64,000 nucleotides of DNA from Rotaria macrura (Eukaryota; Rotifera; Eurotatoria; Philodinida; Philodinidae). A program made the position numbers and the translations under genes. How positions within the stretch are numbered: position 1 is the stretch's first letter; the number at the start of each line of letters is the position of its first letter. Positions 45,691 through 56,500 of this stretch are shown piece after piece. The DNA is taken from the NCBI GenBank assembly GCA_900239685.1, contig OENT01000759.1, positions 4,508-68,507 on the forward strand, in the 5' to 3' direction. The notes under the pieces were generated by a model. It had not been told where the DNA came from. It searched no databases and was given only the letters and a program-made list of their open reading frames with translations.

Positions 45691-47106
45691 TTAACAATCA
45701 ATGACGCTCTTTCGATAAATGAATAGTGCATTTATAATCATGAAAATCGGGCCAATGGTACTCGTTAATCCCGCACTACTTTTCTTCGTGTCTGCCACTT
45801 GTACCACTACTTGTGCAATACCACAGGTATTCTTTCCACGTTCAATACGAATATAGCCACTCTCACCCCAATTGAGACCTAGAATAAACAAGATTGGCCA
45901 AAACAAAGTTATTTCAAAACCTTACTTACCCCAACTATTTTTGCATAACCAATAAGGTTTACCGCTTTCAATACCATAACCAACAATCTGGATCTAAAAC
46001 CGTTTCGATGAAAAATACACAAGAAAAATGAACAAAATTTTCTATTTACGTACCACATGATCTGGTGTCTCTTTTGAACACGTATCATCATCATAGATAC
46101 CTGAAGAGACATTGTTCAATGCTGTAACTGTTATCAATACAAGAACAAACCTCCTTGATACATTGCAAAGCCGCTTGCAGAGGCATCCAGTTCAGCCCAA
46201 AGTGTAGAATCCTGAATCCAAGTCAACATTGTATACTCTTCACCCGGTGTCAATCTGTTGATTGTATCAAACTATAGAATAAGAAATGCGAAAAAATCAT
46301 GCCGAACGCAATAATTATTTTGCAACAAGTTTATGCGTACAGTTGTAAATGGTTTGCATTTATTTATTTCACACGTTCCAAGACTTTCTGGATAGTCTGT
46401 CAGACGACAAATTCCACTCATATTCTTTATACAATTAAAAGCATCGATTGGCTGCGCACAACAATCATAGGTACGTCCAATACTTCCTTCAACGAGATTC
46501 TTGGTATTAATGGCATGAAGTGTTTCGACAAGTTCTATACAATAAATATCAAACAGAGACGTCGATTGGTTACTATTTTTCGTTTCACATACCCGTGCTG
46601 ATGATAGCAGTAATAATTTCTCCAGAGAGACCTTGATCGTGTACCGGCGTGACGACGCCTCTTGAGCGCCAATCAAGTGATTCAGGCAAGCTCTTCGGTA
46701 GAATCGAATTTTTGATTGATGATGGACGAACCTTCGCGTAATTCGTGGGTCCAGACACTAGTTCCTATAAATTCCTTGTATCGTTCATGGATCAAATTTT
46801 AGCTTGAATATACTACCTCAATACGTCGATCAGTTAAGTGATTTATTGCCATTGTAAACGATGCATCCGGATGTGTATTCTGATAGGTACGCATTCGATT
46901 AATATTTTCAACAAATATAGTTCTTCGTTGAGCTTCTTCTGTAGCTGACGAATATTGTTTATTATAACTGAGTTTGAATTTATTCCATTCCAACGATAAA
47001 TCACTCGAGACAACACCAAATATAATACAAAGAAAAATAAGCTAATATGAAAAGGAAAATAAATTTTTGTATGCCGTATTTTTGGAAAGCAATGCCTTAC
47101 CTTCAT
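45691..47106 (-). pseudogene. Papain-like (C1A) cysteine protease homologue, inactive site and frameshift
   Basis: The exons (minus) are 47106-47101, 47041-46817, 46764-46593, 46534-46341, 46271-46151, 46100-46054, 45993-45931 and 45878-45691. The seven introns are 52-69 bp, all GT-AG and in phase. Exon 1 is only six bases (Met-Lys). The protein starts with a signal peptide (MKLIFLCIIFGVVSS) and an I29 prodomain (EWNKFKLSYNKQY ... FVENINRMRTY). The mature domain starts near LPESLDWRSRGVVTPVHDQG. At the active site the usual CGSCWAFS is replaced by SGEIITAII, so the nucleophilic Cys is absent; the His (PDHVIQIVGYG) and the Asn (SWG region) contexts remain. In exon 7 one base is missing from a GGTAAACC-type run (about 45960), shifting the KPYW...NSWG segment out of frame. 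With that base the total is 339 codons. The tail (GPIFMIINALFIY) is hydrophobic and could be a membrane anchor. Confidence 0.85.
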
Positions 47107-48480
47107 TTCTCCCGTTTTACTTTTATTGGATAGATGTATAGTAAGCAACAATAGTATTTAAAGTAATTTTGAAAAAGGCAAATACACAATGATGCACAAC
47201 GAATTTAAAACCATAATGCTGATATAGCACTTGCATTTTGTTAACTCACGGTTATAAATAGCAGTGTCCGTTATCTTAGCTTTACGAAACAAGTCACAAA
47301 GAATAGCGTAATCATTTATAAACATTGTCAGAACTTAGATTAAATTATATTTCAGTAGAAAACGCTGTTTAGAAAAGGAGACAACTATACACTGTTAACT
47401 TCTATATCTCTATCTAAAAGCAAAAGAAATTACGTGTTCTTTATACGATATGAGTATGTGTATGACTGTGGATGTGTTGCTCTTCTATACTCTCTCACCA
47501 AGATCCAACCCCACACTCACACTAACAACCTGAAAACTTGTCGTAAATAGATCATGCCTAAACATCTTTCCATGCACTTTTCAGAGCTTTGCTAATACTT
47601 AAATCAGGGAATTTTTACATGTATCGGTGCGCATTTTCATAGTCCAAAGTACAACTAACGTTAATCGAAAATCGATTCACTGCGCCCTAGACTGACAGAA
47701 CTCGCACATGCAAATATATGAACAGCCGACTTCGTCAGCTGTTTCCGCCACAGATTCTGACATTTCCAAAAAAGATGACTGAATAAGTTCAATCGAGAGA
47801 AGAAATACAGAGGGTGAATAAGTGAAAGTGGGGGATATTGATAAGAAAATGAAAAATTTCCAAGAACAATGAATAGAAAAACGCAGCCAAAATAAGCGTG
47901 ATATACTGGTGCGAAATAATGACTGAACCACGATTTTGCTTGTGATAGAGGGGGAGCTCTCAATCTCCTGGCTAATAGAATACACTATTGACAGTTCTCG
48001 TTAGCGGGCTTAAATATCTTTCAGAGGGGAAAGAGGTTGAGTTTCACCTAACAACTGTGGATTACACCGTTCAAAAATTTAGCGATGGAGGCATCAAAGT
48101 TTCTTTTAGGAACTCCGGCTGCCCCCTCGCTTACTTGATTAGTACAAATATCTATTACGCGTGACCACTCAGTGCATCCACCAATAATAAATGCTGTAAA
48201 AATGTTCAATTGTGCCCTAAAAATGGTCGTTTGAGCCATAGAAGTGGTAATTTGTATCAAGACCTTGTTATAGGCAGACAGACAGACAGACACAGGTGAA
48301 TTACAATTCCTAGACCCTGATCATTCAGTCTAGGGAATATTTGAAAGACAGGAAAATATTATGTTATTTCTTTAAAGGTTAGTTAGAAAAAAATGGCGAA
48401 AAATAGAACTAAGAATGTGATTAAAAAATTCACTAAAAAGCTGAATTCACCTTGACGAGTATAGATCAAAATATTCGAAC
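47107..48480. other. Gene-poor stretch
   Basis: Overlapping minus-strand frames at 47661-47985 have no splice or family support. A hairpin unit TTCCTAGAC...GTCTAGGGAA sits at 48307-48337; a diverged direct copy lies at 48559-48588. Confidence 0.4.
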
Positions 48481-48488
48481 AACCTCTG

Positions 48489-48551
48489 TCACCGATCCAA
48501 ACACAGATATCACTGATCCAAACAAAGACGTTACCGATCCAAATACAGAAA
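48489..48551 (+). repeat. 21-bp tandem repeat, three copies, in an open frame
   Basis: The units at 48489-48509, 48510-48530 and 48531-48551 share the core C(C/T)GATCCAAA. In one frame they read TDPNTDI, TDPNKDV, TDPNTEN, followed by NGF and TAG at 48562. An in-frame TAA lies upstream of KAEFTLTSIDQN. It may be a remnant of a secreted protein's Thr/Asp/Pro/Asn-rich stalk. It lies between the two related hairpin units at 48307 and 48559. Confidence 0.5.
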
Positions 48552-48588
48552 ATAACGGTTTCTAGACCCTATCCTTTCAGTCTTGGGA

Positions 48589-51355
48589 ACAGCTAAAATT
48601 TATTCAAGGCTCTTGAAAAGTATGGCTATAGAGTAGCCGGAAGTAGTCATTAAAAGCAAGTAAACGACAACTAAAAACGTCACAGGCCAATCAAAACGGC
48701 GTCATTTATGATCCGAAAAGAACTCGTAAATGCAATTAAAATAGATTGTTTACGGCAATTTGCAGTATCAATAAAATCCGTATTGAACCGTGTTATCTGG
48801 CGCAGAAATACGAACAGTATTGTATCTGTATTGTAAACGGGCCGTATAGTGATTACATACGATGTGTTATACTGTTTCCATTAACGGATCGTTTTTATAG
48901 CGATAAATTATTCAAAACTTCCCATTATGAAGGTCAAGCGTTATGACGGTCGTGAATCTACAGAAAACGTTTACCGACAAAAATGCGACTTTCATAAGAC
49001 ACGGTACTTTAAAGCTAAATAATAAGGCTTATAACTACGATAAACCGTGTTTTTCTATACTTAACAGGAGTCATATTTAGCAATACCTACCTAGTGCTTT
49101 TGAAGATTAGTTACGATACCCTTCGAGAGGGTACTCTAGTTTATAGTAAAGTTCCATTACTTGAAATACCCGTTGCAGTGATGAATTTGCTTTGAAAATT
49201 AAAAGGAATAAGACGTAAAAAACCAAGCAGTTAATAAAAAGCCAGCGAGGGGTGTGACGAGTGCTCGAAATGTGAATTAACCTTTTTTTCTCGTTCTGTT
49301 TCATATTCGAGCCCATCAGAAATGGAGCCCTCGGAATCACCGTCATATCGCAGATTGTTTTTCCAGTGCTCGAATCAACTTCGACCACTCGAAAGCCATC
49401 GAATTACCGAGTGGTCAAAATGGCAAAGCCTATCGAAGAGCTGTTCTTGATAGTTCAATGCGATATCTCAGTGATAAAATACTTCGACATAAAGAAATGT
49501 TGAAATTCTAAAGATAAGAATTGTATAAAATTAATCTTAGCTTTTCATTTTTAAAGAATTTTTCGCATTAAAATTTTAATGAGTACAAGATTGTGTTGCA
49601 TTTCCTTACTAAATTGATATGTACCACAACGAAATTGAATATAGTTGGGTTTATGTTCCGCTTCAACAACAGTAACACAATCTCTTTTACATTTCCAAAA
49701 CAAAAAAAAATAGCTAGACAAACTTATCATTACTTAATGTGCACTGATAAAACGTTGTTTTGCTTAGCTTAGAAATGTCTTGTTTAGTTGATTGGATCTG
49801 TACTGGATTCTTAATCGTAAGTATATACGTTCGAATCTACTGCTCTGCATGAAAAATATTTCATTGGTGCTGAGTGCTCGAAAATAAAGGGTTGCAATCT
49901 GCAGAAAACAATTGTTTATCGAATTGTTTCGAGGGGACGGAATTACGACCTCTCGCAGCAGTGCAATACATCGAACACTCGGGAACCTGCGATTTTTATC
50001 TATTCACATCAATCGGAAAATCTCTTCGATAGGCACCGGAACTGATATTTCGAGCCCTCGATATGAAATACTGTTAGTTGCACAATCATTATAGAAGAAA
50101 CCCATCGCCGAGTACTCGACCTAACGGAAAATGGCACCCAGAGGACTCGATCTGGAGCTCCGATACCCATCGACTGGCTTAAATCGACGCCTCGAAATGC
50201 CCATCGGATGGCAGATTGGGATATAGCGCGATAGATTTTTCCATCTTTACATATTCCTGCGTTAAAAATCCTAAGTATCACACCAGATTTTGAAAGAAAA
50301 TATAGAATGGTTACTATTCATATACGTAGTAGTCTGAAGAACTACCATAGCCAGCTCTCTGGTGCTGTGCTATCAGCTGTCGGTTGCATTCTACATTTTT
50401 GTATCTAAGAAAGTTTGTGGATACTTTGGAGACATTTTTGACGAAAAGGTAAGAGATCAGAAGGTGTAAAGTCTTGCTTATGCATAATTCAGTTCTCTTT
50501 GGTAATGGCGGCACCGTAAGCGTTCCGTAACCTATACGTTAGTATTTCGAAAACCAATACGTGTAAACTTAATTTGAGGGAATGCTCTCTAAAAATAACC
50601 GTATCAAATAAAACCCGGAGAGAGTTTCCACGATTGTTACTATCTGATACCCTATAAGAGTTTCTGAAAGACGGTTTCCGAGACTTCAGAAACCCAGAAA
50701 CAAAGTGAAAAATTCCTTCACATACCAACCTCGGAAACGGACTAGAGGTTTCCGATGTTGCATTGTTCCCAATCTGAAATGAGAAGCATCTGTTCGCTAT
50801 AAACCAGATAAATCGTTCTGCGCACCGGACGCTGGCAGAGCATACAATATAGATGCGGGCAAATTACTGAATCCTACAGGAACATTTTGATAATCACTGG
50901 AACGTAGCAGCAGCAATCAGTCCGGAATTTTTACCAAAGTTTTTCCAATGATTTCCACCGATTTTTGTCGTAAAACACAGCAAGTTGAGAGTATTCAGTA
51001 GAAAAACTATGCAGATTTGTCGGCATGGGTACTGCTTCCAATTTGCCACCGATTTCACGTACTTCTCTACAGTATACGGTCATTCTACCACATCTTTTCT
51101 ACCAGTTCCTGTAGCATCAGGTTCATGAAACCATCAACTTAGGATGTTGAATCTAAATAGAAATAAAACAGTTCATCAGCTTTTAAGTATTAAAATCAAA
51201 CTCACCATTATTAATTTCTTATTATATATAGAATCTAAGACACAAATGAAAAATATTTCAATTTTCTCCTCGACTCATATGACCCTTGACTTCATGAGAC
51301 AGAAGTATTGAGTGCAAATATCAAGGGCGAAACAGCAGAATCCAGTCCCTTAGAT
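48589..51355. other. Gene-free stretch with TCGA/CTCGA-rich inverted similarity
   Basis: 49230-49440 and 49870-50260 share CTCGA, GAGCCCTCG and CCTATCGAAGAG words, mostly in inverted order, suggesting a decayed palindromic element. A clear hairpin GACCACTCG ... CGAGTGGTC sits at 49383-49416. Open frames here have no family support. Confidence 0.35.
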
Positions 51356-51402
51356 TCAAGTGGATTCAGTTGGATTCAACTGGATTCAACTGGATTCAGG
51401 TA
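51356..51402 (+). repeat. TGGATTCAAC short tandem repeat
   Basis: About five copies of a 10-11-bp unit, (AG/AAC)TGGATTCA, run in tandem within gene-free DNA. Confidence 0.75.
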
Positions 51403-51506
51403 GCAGTAGATAAAAAATGATCGTTGAGATAAATGCTTATTTCAAGCGAATAAATGCCGCCAAGGTCAAAAATGTATTCTCTTTCTTTTCTGTTAATATA
51501 CTATTT

Positions 51507-52576
51507 ATATGTCGCAGGAGAAATTAAAATTCAGGACAATTTAAAATTTTCCTAGGAAAAATTTAAATTTAAATTTCTCTCAGGATAACTTAAAATTTCA
51601 ATCTTAACTGGAAAATTTCTAGTACAAATTAAAGTTTTAGTTTTTCCTAGAGAAGTTAAAATTTTATTTTTCTTATAGGAGAATTTTAAATCTTCCTGAA
51701 TATACAATATCAACTTTATTACTTTCAAATTTCGAAAATACAAAAATAATACTTGAAATTTGAGCATGATATCGTTTTTGTTGAATGGCATCTAGTCCCA
51801 TACTGTATTTTTGCTGCTCGTCAACGACATTTGTGTTGAAAAAGTGCCATTACAGTTATGTGTTTCCGTAGAATTAATTAATTCAGCACTCACATAAACT
51901 ATTCAAATGGAATGAACTTTAAATGTTCATACAACATACGTCGACCTAAATCTTTTTTCGACTGTAATGACCAACTCATTCGTAACATTCTTTGATTTTT
52001 CTGTACAAATTTTCATACGTAACAACAGGATGCTCAGATTTAATTTCATATACAAAATTATTGTAAACGATTTTAATTAGTTTAAAAATTTTATTCACCC
52101 ATAGAATCTCAGCTGAGAATCTCCTCTACCGTCTCGAATAACAAGTACTGCATCATCGTACAATGGCTGTTTTATAGAAAAATTTTCTTGAAATCTGAAA
52201 TTTAAACCTTCAATATGTCTATCAAGTAGTTGATAAAATTCATCTATTAAAATAATACAGTGATCCTTGAATATCTACTTAAATGATATACGCGACGTTT
52301 GTTTAAGTGTACATTTTTATTACATGCTGATCTTCTATCAATTCTATTGGACGTAAAATTTATTTTAATTTTTCCTATAGGACCAAAAAAGTATGAAGTT
52401 GATACTATATATTCGGGAAGATTTAAAATTCTCCTATAGGACAATTTTAATTTTAATTCTTCTAGGAAAAACTAAAACTTTAATTTGTACTAGAAATTTT
52501 CCAGTTAAGATTGAAATTTTAAGTTATCCTAAGAGAAATTTTAATCATCCTGAATTTTAATTTCTCCTGCGACATA
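51507..52576. mobile_element. Non-autonomous element B with ATGTCGCAGGAGAAATTAAA ends and coding-like cargo
   Basis: Both ends begin ATGTCGCAGGAGAAATTAAA and continue AATTCAGGA, then TTTTCCTAGGAAAA-like arms. The cargo lies on the minus strand relative to element A. Around 52240-52096 it reads IDEFYQLLDRHIEGLNFRF, then FSIKQPLYDDAVLVIRDG, in one open frame without the TAG seen in element A. Near 51900-51790 it has SAELINSTETHNCNGTFSTQ. The cargo of A and B is clearly homologous by eye. No transposase is recognised. Confidence 0.75.
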
Positions 52577-52604
52577 TGCATGTACTTAACTACATTTATA
52601 TATA

Positions 52605-52747
52605 TATGTCGCAGGAGAAATTAAAATTCACGAAGACTTTAAATATTCCTAGGAAAAATTAAAATGTCAAAGTTAAAATTGAGTTTTCCTGGTTCTTTTT
52701 GAATATTTTGAATATTCCTGAATTTTAATTCGTACTGCAACATATAT
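52605..52747. mobile_element. Short deletion derivative of the same element family
   Basis: About 143 bp with the same ends (ATGTCGCAGGAGAAATTAAA at the left, and GAATTTTAATTCGTACTGC leading to CAACATAT at the right), but with no cargo. It lies less than 30 bp from element B, in a TATATA-rich tract. Confidence 0.7.
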
Positions 52748-53245
52748 ATACATGTATAGATATGTATATATCTATAAAAATTTGTATATGTACATATGTA
52801 GACATAAAATTACACTTTATTTGAAAAATATTTGTCATTGCGAAAATGCTTCCGGAACTTCCCAAGTGAAATGAGTTTCCAATATAACGAAACCATATGA
52901 CGTTAAAATTCGCTAAAATTTAACGACTTCACGATTAAATATCTTACAATTCTGACCTTCAAACGCATTAACTGTGAAAAATTTTAACGCGTTTTTCTGC
53001 ATGCAAAAACTTAACTCGTTTTTGTACGTTAAAAGAAGACTTTTTAACTCGTTTTTCTTCTGAAATTAATAAAATTCAAAAACAAATCTTAAAATCTCTG
53101 TCGACATAATAGCATTCTTTTCTTAGTCAGAGCATTCGTGATTATTTTTTTTTCTCATAGTAATTATAATTGAAATATTATTCTATCGGAGTTTTTTTGA
53201 CGTACTTGATTTCCGAATTTTTCTGGAGCATAAATGTTTAGAGAT
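52748..53245. other. AT-rich gene-free stretch
   Basis: Contains mirrored TTTAACTCGTTTTT/CGTTAAAA words (about 52895-53070) that look like part of a decayed palindromic repeat. No gene. Confidence 0.35.
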
Positions 53246-53332
53246 CTGGAACCGGGATTCGATCTCATTTTTCTTGCTGTCGCAGCTTTCTTCTAATTTG
53301 GAGACAGGCGTACGAACCGTTGAGCCATCAGT
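53246..53332 (-). ncRNA. tRNA-like relic or SINE head with pol III A and B boxes
   Basis: On the minus strand, TGATGGCTCAACGG (53330-53317) fits an A box (TGGCnnArnGG). GATCGAATCCCGG (53264-53252) fits a B box. The spacing of about 60 bases is longer than in a normal tRNA. A clean acceptor stem or five-pair T stem cannot be drawn. It is more likely a tRNA-derived repeat or pseudogene than a working tRNA. Confidence 0.35.
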
Positions 53333-53487
53333 TTGTTAAGGAGTAAAAAGAATCCTATCTTAAATTTTCAACCAAAATGAGATCACATTCGAAAAATTTT
53401 TTCGTATCTTACTAACGATATTTTAATTAACTCTGGTAGTCAATTTTTCCAGAATTTTGTGTTGGATTTTTTCAATAGAACTGTCTT

Positions 53488-53574
53488 CCCAGATCGAACG
53501 ATACGGTCCTTATACGATACCGTACGAAAAAAATTGACTGTGAAAATATAGACAGCCGTATCAATCGACCTGGG
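53488..53574. mobile_element. Short relative of the CCCAGGTC palindromic MITE
   Basis: The 87-bp element starts CCCAGATCGAACGATACGG and ends with the complement, CGACCTGGG. The left end matches the element at 2608-2858 almost base for base over about 19 bp. The interior keeps GACTGTGAAAATA and GCCGTAT words. The flanks are TT on each side. Confidence 0.7.
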
Positions 53575-56500
53575 TTCCCAAAGAAATTGCAATTAAAGTT
53601 AGCAAAGTATTAAATGGGCGAAATACTGTAGTGTGATATTTTCTCCTAAAAATGATGGTACTTGATCTGTCCCTCAAATTGATTTCGAATCAAAATACTT
53701 TTAGGTCGTATTATTTTTTGAAACAGATATATTTTTGGCAAATTGTATTTTACTAAAACTACTCACAAATTAAGTTTTCTAGAAGATCCTGTTGTGTGCT
53801 ACGAGACAAAAAACAACGAAGTCCACCTGATATATTGATCTGGCTATTTTACTTAGAGAGAAAAATCAGCCTGTGATTATATATTACATGTTTAAATTAA
53901 TTAAAACTGAAATAAGCTCATGAAACTTTGTTAAATCACTTGTCGCGAGAAAACGCATACAACTTCGAGTCAAAACTAACAAGTTAACAACTGTTGCAAA
54001 TTGCTCACGCAGAAAAAATCGTGCGAGAAGTGAAAATGTTCGCGAATTCATGCAAATTAAAGAAAGTTTTGCATAGTTTCTCGCGAGAAAAATTTGTTAA
54101 TTTAGTATTAAACGCAAGTTTTTGGGTTAATTTGAGGAAAAATTTCGTTAAATGTATTTTAATTTTTACAAAGGAGCTGTTGCTGATACTTTTGATAAAT
54201 CTGAGAATTAGAGAAGATGTTCAATTGATTTCATTTATTCCGTATTTCACATCTTTAGGAAGGTTCATAATACACTACACGGATAATAATTTGTTCGAAT
54301 GAATTCAAACATGCAATTCAAAAATTGTTATATTTTAACTAGATTCTAATATAATTCATGCACAGCAATAACCGATACGACCTCACTAAATAGTTTAAAA
54401 TGTTCAAGAAAGCTCCTTAGATTCATTCACACGTGAAAGCAAATGTAAAATCTAATGTCAGTCAACCAGGTGAATGAATCCAGCATTGAATTCTATCGAA
54501 TCTTGTAAGATCCGACGAACCGACAAAATCCGATGGGATTCCGTGTTGAGGAACTACTAACGGATCCGACGAAATATTCATATTTTATTATTTGGACATG
54601 ATTTAGTATCTGGAGTCAATAATAGAAGTCGGCCAAAGCCTCCGACGGCTTGTATCGGATCCGACAGTAAAATATGATCGGATCATAATACTAGGGATCC
54701 GAATATCGATCCACAACCCGAATTCGTATAGGAATTCTTCAGTTTTATAGGAATTCACATGAAATTGTATCAGGCTGCTATCGGGGCTCAGCTCAGATCC
54801 AACTGTCGGAAGGATTCTCCTGGGCAATGCAGTAAGTTTCGTTAAAAACAAAACAATTCAACGAAGCTCGTTAAGTTCTTTCACACGTGTATACAGATAT
54901 CACTTTACAATATGTGTTACAAGCATAGATGTCCATGGCGGCGCTGCCACCACCGCCACCACGGCGGTAGCGGTAGTTTTTTCAAAATTTCATCGCGGCA
55001 ACGGCAGATTTTCAGTCGCGCTAAAAATCTCTAAACCCTATAAAAAGAGTGAATACACTGTTGGTCAAAAGGATTTTTGTTATTTCTCATCTCTTTTTAC
55101 ATTAATATTTCATCAAACAAGAATTGTTAACTCTATGACGTATATGTTGCCTATTTTTTGTAGAAAAGTAGATTTTGTATAATTTTTAATGTGGGTACCT
55201 CAAGTCCCAAAAATCCGATAGTCAGATTTTCTAAAATACCCATGCGCATCGTGATCAGGGACCACACCGAACTTGATCGGAATGAAAAGTTATGAAAACA
55301 GATTGAACCAGAGAAGAGTCTTATAAAACCTCCTATTTTACACAGACATGTTCCGAAAAAATAGTCTGCAACTCGAAGTTTTTGGTATAAAGCATACGAC
55401 TTTTTTCACAGCAGGTGTTTTCTGAGGACATTCCAGGTTTCAATGTGAAAAGAAATGGAAAGAAACTCTTATTTTATTGTGAGAAACACTCTGTAATGAA
55501 TTACAACGAAAAACATTGATATGTACCGAGAAAACGGCATAGAAGTCACAATTTTTATCAGAAAGGTGATCATTTTTTTTGATGAAACACGTTTTCTATA
55601 CTTCTTTGATCTTTTCGGCGCAAAAAATTGAGAAAAAAAACTTTTTCCAGAAAAGTGGTACGATACCCATGGATATAACCAATACGAATAACCCGAGAAT
55701 CCCTAACTCTTGCTGATCTAATCGCGAATATTATTAGAAGAGAGAAAATAACCATGTGATCAACATACACTGATCCCTATACTAGAATCTGGAAAGAATC
55801 CAACCTAGTCTGAAAATCGTGATGAGAATTTAGTTTTGTACGGTATAGGCAAACAATCTATCAAGAGAAAGTACGAATTCGAAATTGATTCATCACAATC
55901 TTCTAACACGGACGATGACCACATGAAATGTTCTCTTCAATGAATATTTTCCTAAATCTGATTGTAAAATAGATTGCCGTATTTGTAATGCATCGTTAGT
56001 CATTTACAACGTTGAACTTTTCAATCGTAGTTCATTCTAGCCATTGATGTTTAGTATCTTATCATAATATAGGTAACATTAGTCTGTCGAGTAAAACAAA
56101 ATGTAGCCGTATTCTTACTCGTATTTCCAAATCATAGAAATTCTCTCATGCCATATTCTAAGTCAAAAACATTCAAAATCTTCCATTGAATTGAGAGACC
56201 TTGTTTATTGATTATTTCTTACTTAATACTTTCTTCTGGCTGTTTTGTGTGAAGATGTTTTCGCCCAGATAAATACAATTGAAATAGCAAATCATTTTCT
56301 ATTACCACTGCCTAAAAGAAATCATTCTATTCTCATAATGTTTGTTTTTCTTTATTCAGAATGTTTAACAGCTTTCTCTTTCTCATAGCATATTTCCTAT
56401 TTAATTGGATAGAGTTTATCTACCGTCAAAATTCATATTCTGTTATGATATTTCGTATGCCAAGTCTTATTCAATTAATCGTTTCATGAAGGATTCTGTT

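Noticed and set aside
49780..49850. Possible tRNA-like sequence with GTTCGAATC and a CTTAATC loop
   Set aside because: There is no convincing A box or acceptor stem, and the B-box-like word alone is too weak.
55845..56040. Possible BED zinc-finger fragment (CRICNAS) of a hAT transposase
   Set aside because: Only one Cys pair is visible, stops and frameshifts intervene, and no further transposase sequence follows.
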